From Thermoplasmata archaeon (GTDB lineage: Archaea; Thermoplasmatota; Thermoplasmata; Lutacidiplasmatales; UBA184): a DNA stretch of 64,000 nucleotides. The DNA is taken from assembly GCA_022750195.1 (NCBI GenBank), contig JAKIWE010000001.1:1-64000 (forward strand). Reading direction: 5' to 3'. This document shows positions 61,134 to 64,000 of the stretch, piece by piece; within the stretch, counting starts at the first letter, position 1, and each line of letters opens with the position of its first letter. Position numbers and translations under genes: made by a program. The notes under the pieces are model-generated. The model was not told the DNA's origin, ran no database searches, and saw nothing but the letters and a program-made list of their open reading frames with translations.

Positions 61134-62591
61134 TTAACCGGGCCCTACATCCCCGGGCTCGAAGGCCGGGGGGTTCACCGCCCCGATGGGGGGTTCGGGC
61201 ATCCCACCCGAGGGGGCCACGGCGAGCCGGCGAAGGGAGCGGAACGCGGCCAGGATACCGCCGGCCGCGATAGTGAGGGCGCCGGAGACGACAAAGGTCA
61301 GCTGGACGGCTCCCGTCGCGAGGGTGACGGTGCCTCCCACCGCTTGTCCCACCGGAACGAGCGCGTAGCTGCCGACCTCGTCGGCGGCGAACACCCGGCC
61401 GAGCAGTTCGTCCGGCACGGTCCCCTGCACCGTCGCGAGGAAGATGGTCTGGGACATTCCCGGGAACATGCCGAAGAGGAACATGTCGATCAGCGCGAAC
61501 GGGAGGGAGCGGAACACGCCGAGGCCGAGGACGGTAAGCCCTTGCGCCACGATCAGCACGATGATCATCGCTCCGGCGCGCCGCTCGAAGTTGAGCTGGT
61601 TGACGACGAGCGTTCCGAACCCCGCGCCGAGGGTCGCGCCGCCGAGCAGGACGCCGTACAGATACGCCTGGGAGTTCGCGATCCCGAGCCAGGTCGTCGC
61701 GTAGAGCGCGAGCTGGACGAACGCCATGGCGTTGAGGAAGTTCACCGCGAGCGCGCCCAGGGTGAGCTGCAACAACGCCCGGCGGCCCCAAAGGAACCGG
61801 TAACCGGCCGTGACGTCCTGGAGGAAGGAGGTCGGAGGGCGCTCGACGCGCCGGTCGATATCGCGGGGCACTGCCTGCAACGCGAACTGGCCGCCCACTC
61901 CGAGCACGAGGGCGACGGACATCGCGAAGGCGACGCCCAGGTTCCCGTAGAGGGCGATCAAGTCGGTCGCGAGGATCGAGGCGGCCACCCCGAGGACGAT
62001 CGCGATCGCGTAGACGAGGCCGTTCGCCCGACCGAGGTCTTTCGCGTCGACGAGGCGGGGCAGCGAGGCGTTGAACGCGGGTCGGAAGATGGTGCTCGCG
62101 GTGGTGATCGCGGCCCACAGCGGATAGACGAACAGCACCCACAGCGGTAGGTAGAACCCAGCGGGGCCTGGCGCCCGGACCGAGGCTGTCGGTCGGACGA
62201 GCAGGTCGAGGACGAGGAGAGCCGCGGCCGCGATGTAAACGCCGTTGACCGCGACCATCAGGCGGCGCCGCGGCCACCGGTCCGCGAGCGCACCGGAGAA
62301 CGCGGCGGAGGCCAGCGTCGGAAGGGTCGCGCTCAGGCCCAGAAAGACGAGGGCCAGCGCGACGAAGGTGACCGGCTGGCTGGACCCAGGGTACGCTTCG
62401 GCGACGGCCCAGGCGATGACGATATTGACGACCAGGGGGGCGGAGTAGGCGAACGCCCCGGCCGCTGCGAACGGACGAAATCCGGGGCGAGCGAACAGGG
62501 AGGAGTACTGTCCCAACCTAGGACCCCCGGGGACGGGCTCCGAGCGTGGTCTTGCTCCATAAGGTTTCCGAACTCGACCTCCACCGTTCAT
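61134..62591 (-). CDS. major facilitator superfamily exporter (EntS/NreB-like)
   Basis: About 485 residues and twelve helices. MFS loop 2-3 reads GALADRWPRRRLM, the repeat in the second half is present, and the large middle loop after VPRDIDRRVE splits the two bundles. The type resembles siderophore/nickel exporters (EntS, NreB). The start is unsure: ATG 62591 gives a 25-residue polar lead, while TTG 62516 gives the usual family start (GQYSSLFARPGFRPF) and suits a TATA-like box CCTTATGG at 62557-62564. The open frame to 63443 is antisense to pelA. Substrate unknown. Confidence 0.85.
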   Translation of the reverse strand: MNGGGRVRKPYGARPRSEPVPGGPRLGQYSSLFARPGFRPFAAAGAFAYSAPLVVNIVIAWAVAEAYPGSSQPVTFVALALVFLGLSATLPTLASAAFSGALADRWPRRRLMVAVNGVYIAAAALLVLDLLVRPTASVRAPGPAGFYLPLWVLFVYPLWAAITTASTIFRPAFNASLPRLVDAKDLGRANGLVYAIAIVLGVAASILATDLIALYGNLGVAFAMSVALVLGVGGQFALQAVPRDIDRRVERPPTSFLQDVTAGYRFLWGRRALLQLTLGALAVNFLNAMAFVQLALYATTWLGIANSQAYLYGVLLGGATLGAGFGTLVVNQLNFERRAGAMIIVLIVAQGLTVLGLGVFRSLPFALIDMFLFGMFPGMSQTIFLATVQGTVPDELLGRVFAADEVGSYALVPVGQAVGGTVTLATGAVQLTFVVSGALTIAAGGILAAFRSLRRLAVAPSGGMPEPPIGAVNPPAFEPGDVGPG

Positions 62592-62642
62592 TCGTAGGAC
62601 CGCAGATTCCCCCGGTGGCGGCGCCGAACGCTCCAGCGAGGC

Positions 62643-62650
62643 CCTATCTA
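62643..62650 (+). promoter_or_regulatory. TATA-like element for pelA
   Basis: CCTATCTA, about 40 bases before the GTG at 62686. Confidence 0.4.
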
Positions 62651-62685
62651 CGTTCGCCGAGTCTCGACTCCACGGGGAGCTCGAC

Positions 62686-63801
62686 GTGCGCCTGATCCAC
62701 GAGGACCGGAAGACCGGTCTCCTCAAGCTCCGCCTGGAGACGCCGAGCGACCTTTGGCGGATCTCGCGGATCGTCCAGCCAGGGGACCGGGTGGGCGCTT
62801 CGACGACCCGGCGAGACCCGGAGGCCCCGGAGGACGCCCCGGCCGCGCAGCGCGAGCGACGGAGGGTCTGGCTCGTCGTGCTCGCCGAGGCGGTCGAGTT
62901 CCACGGATTTTCCAAGCACGTTCGGGTCACCGGCCCGATCGTCGAGGGTCCGTTCGACATCGGCCGGCACCACACGCTCGACCTCGAGGAGCGGGAGGAC
63001 CTGACGGTGCAGAAGGCGTCGGTGAGCGCCTCGGACCGCGCCCTCCTCGAGGAGGGGATGCGCCGGGAGGGCGAGGCGACGGTCCTGATCGCGGCGGTCG
63101 ACTGGGGGGAATCGACGATCGCCCGCGCGCGGGGCCGCGTCGTCGAGGGCGTCGCGGACGTCAATCGGACGTTGGCCGGCAAACAGTTCGGGGGGGACCA
63201 GAGCGACAAGGACCGCCGCAAGTACATCGAGGAGCTCGTCGGGCTGCTCGTGCGCGAGGGGGAGAGGGCGGACGCGATCGTCCTCGCAGGGCCCGGCTTC
63301 CTCAAGGAATCCGTGATGAAGTCGCTCCACGAGGCCTCCCCCAAGGTCGGGGGGAAGGTTCGCCTCTTCTCGGCGTCGGCCGGCGGTCGCGCCGGCGTCG
63401 ACGAGATCCTACGGAGCGGGCGCGCCTCGGAGGTGCTGGCCACGAGCGTGGCGGCCGAGGAGGTGGCGCTGGTCGAGCGGCTGATGGAGGCCGTCGCCGG
63501 TGGCCGACGCGCGGCGGTCGGTCAGTCCGAGGTAAGCGAGGCGGTCAGCGCGGGGGCGATCGAGGTCCTCCTGGTGGGGGACGGCAAGCTTCGCGACCCC
63601 GCGGTCATCCCCCTCGTCGACGGAGCTCGCGGGAACCGAGCGAAGGTGGTAGTGGTGCGCGACGACGGGGACGCGGGCAAGCGGCTCGCCTCGTTGGGCG
63701 GCGTGGCCGCGCTGCTCCGGTACGACTGGGCCCCGACGGTAGCTCGATCGCCTAGGGGAGCGCCTGGACGGCTTCCCGAAGGTCCTCGAACCGGCGCTTG
63801 A
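62686..63801 (+). CDS. pelA: Pelota (aPelota/Dom34) ribosome rescue factor
   Basis: It recognises stalled ribosomes and, with aABCE1, splits them. The 371-residue protein has the N-terminal Lsm-like domain (RLIHEDRKTGLLKLRLETPSDLW), the segment VEFHGFSKHVRVTG, the central domain with LIAAVDWGESTIARARG, and the C-terminal eL30-like domain ending LASLGGVAALLRYDW. The last 22 residues, after the normal family end, are a Pro/Arg/Gly read-through that overlaps the convergent rpo3 gene by 50 bases. The start is a GTG. Confidence 0.94.
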   Translation: MRLIHEDRKTGLLKLRLETPSDLWRISRIVQPGDRVGASTTRRDPEAPEDAPAAQRERRRVWLVVLAEAVEFHGFSKHVRVTGPIVEGPFDIGRHHTLDLEEREDLTVQKASVSASDRALLEEGMRREGEATVLIAAVDWGESTIARARGRVVEGVADVNRTLAGKQFGGDQSDKDRRKYIEELVGLLVREGERADAIVLAGPGFLKESVMKSLHEASPKVGGKVRLFSASAGGRAGVDEILRSGRASEVLATSVAAEEVALVERLMEAVAGGRRAAVGQSEVSEAVSAGAIEVLLVGDGKLRDPAVIPLVDGARGNRAKVVVVRDDGDAGKRLASLGGVAALLRYDWAPTVARSPRGAPGRLPEGPRTGA

Positions 63802-64000
63802 GGTCCTTGAGCGTGAACCGCAACGCCTCGCGGCAGCTGAGGCTCCCGTCGGTCTCCATCTTGAGGAAGTACTTCGCCGGGTCGGCCGTCACCTCGATCG
63901 AGCCGTGCGGGCAGGCCTTCTCGCACGCGCCGCAGAGGATGCACTTCGTCTCTTCCGTGACGGCGAGCTTCCCGTTCGAGAAGTCGAGGATGTTCACCGG
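63752..64000 (-). CDS. rpo3: RNA polymerase subunit Rpo3 (RpoD), C-terminal part with [4Fe-4S] motif; cut at the right edge
   Basis: The frame is open to the window edge, so only about 83 residues are seen. A full ferredoxin motif C-x2-C-x2-C-x3-CP (CILCGACEKACP) is followed by the dimerisation-domain ending of archaeal RNA polymerase subunit D (FLKMETDGSLSCREALRFTLKDL). The latter pattern separates it from a plain ferredoxin. Subunit D with L forms the assembly platform of the polymerase; the cluster stabilises it in many archaea. The GTG near the edge is probably internal. The stop overlaps pelA by 50 bases. Confidence 0.78.
   Translation of the reverse strand, partial: PVNILDFSNGKLAVTEETKCILCGACEKACPHGSIEVTADPAKYFLKMETDGSLSCREALRFTLKDLKRRFEDLREAVQALP

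Noticed and set aside
62592-63443. N-terminal extension of the MFS exporter frame
   Set aside because: It is antisense to pelA and Ser/Arg/Pro-rich; the MFS helices begin only after about 62500.
1-64000. CRISPR array, insertion sequences or prophage
   Set aside because: No regularly spaced direct repeats, transposase or integrase motifs, or phage structural genes were seen.

Overview
The window is GC-rich archaeal DNA, most likely from the Thermoplasmatota. This placement is inferred from gene content; no marker was aligned. Archaeal information-processing genes occur throughout: a double-AAA Cdc48-type ATPase, Orc1/Cdc6, a type-2 (methanogen-type) seryl-tRNA synthetase, a Hef/FANCM-like helicase, diphthine synthase DphB, TrmY, Pelota, and the C-terminus of RNA polymerase subunit Rpo3 at the right edge. 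A stand-alone GMP-synthase glutaminase subunit and a tetraether-lipid-synthase-like radical SAM protein point the same way. TATA-like boxes lie about 27 to 41 bases upstream of many start codons with little room for a leader, so leaderless transcription is probably common. Good Shine-Dalgarno sites are few and sit mainly before downstream or coupled genes. No tRNA, rRNA, CRISPR array, insertion sequence or prophage was seen.

Layout. 1-2.1 kb: Cdc48-like ATPase (cut at the left edge) and a small membrane protein. 2.1-15.5 kb: four very large secreted, membrane-anchored surface proteins built from Cys-paired repeats, PKD, fibronectin-III, Asp-box (sialidase-like) and carboxypeptidase-regulatory-like modules. 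15.7-22.3 kb: Orc1/Cdc6, aldehyde dehydrogenase, SerRS and helicase. 22.4-28.8 kb: a complete kdpFABC potassium-pump operon, including a 37-residue KdpF, followed by a two-domain universal stress protein and dphB. 28.8-32.9 kb (minus strand): a receiver-like protein, an unknown Cys-containing protein, and a tightly overlapped ubiX / two membrane proteins / guaAA operon. 33.0-35.5 kb: thiolase plus a protein that joins a degenerate HMG-CoA-synthase-like half to a DUF35 zinc-ribbon/OB domain. 35.5-40.2 kb: M61 peptidase, two small unknown genes, and the radical SAM lipid enzyme. 40.4-44.9 kb: a fifth giant surface protein. 44.9-47.8 kb: SWIM-finger protein and a drug/lipid-type ABC exporter under a PadR repressor with a clear palindromic operator. 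48.0-52.5 kb: HAD phosphatase, two conserved unknowns, trmY, and an ftsZ-family gene behind a tandem ribbon-helix-helix regulator with a perfect 11-bp inverted repeat in its promoter. 52.7-60.5 kb: methyltransferase, TfoX-N protein, an 18-unit Kelch surface protein, a VOC protein, and zinc-finger and zinc-ribbon/RGG proteins. 60.5-64 kb: membrane protein, MFS exporter, pelA and rpo3.

How it fits together. The cell seems to invest heavily in a glycosylatable surface layer; all six giant surface proteins are Asn/Thr/Ser-rich. It has high-affinity K+ uptake, probably makes tetraether membranes, and divides or shapes itself with an FtsZ-family GTPase. The most interesting items are the tandem-RHH/FtsZ unit and its operator, an apparently shared N-terminal domain in three of the surface proteins, the HMGCS-like/DUF35 fusion next to a thiolase, and the type-2 SerRS in a genome segment with no methanogenesis genes.
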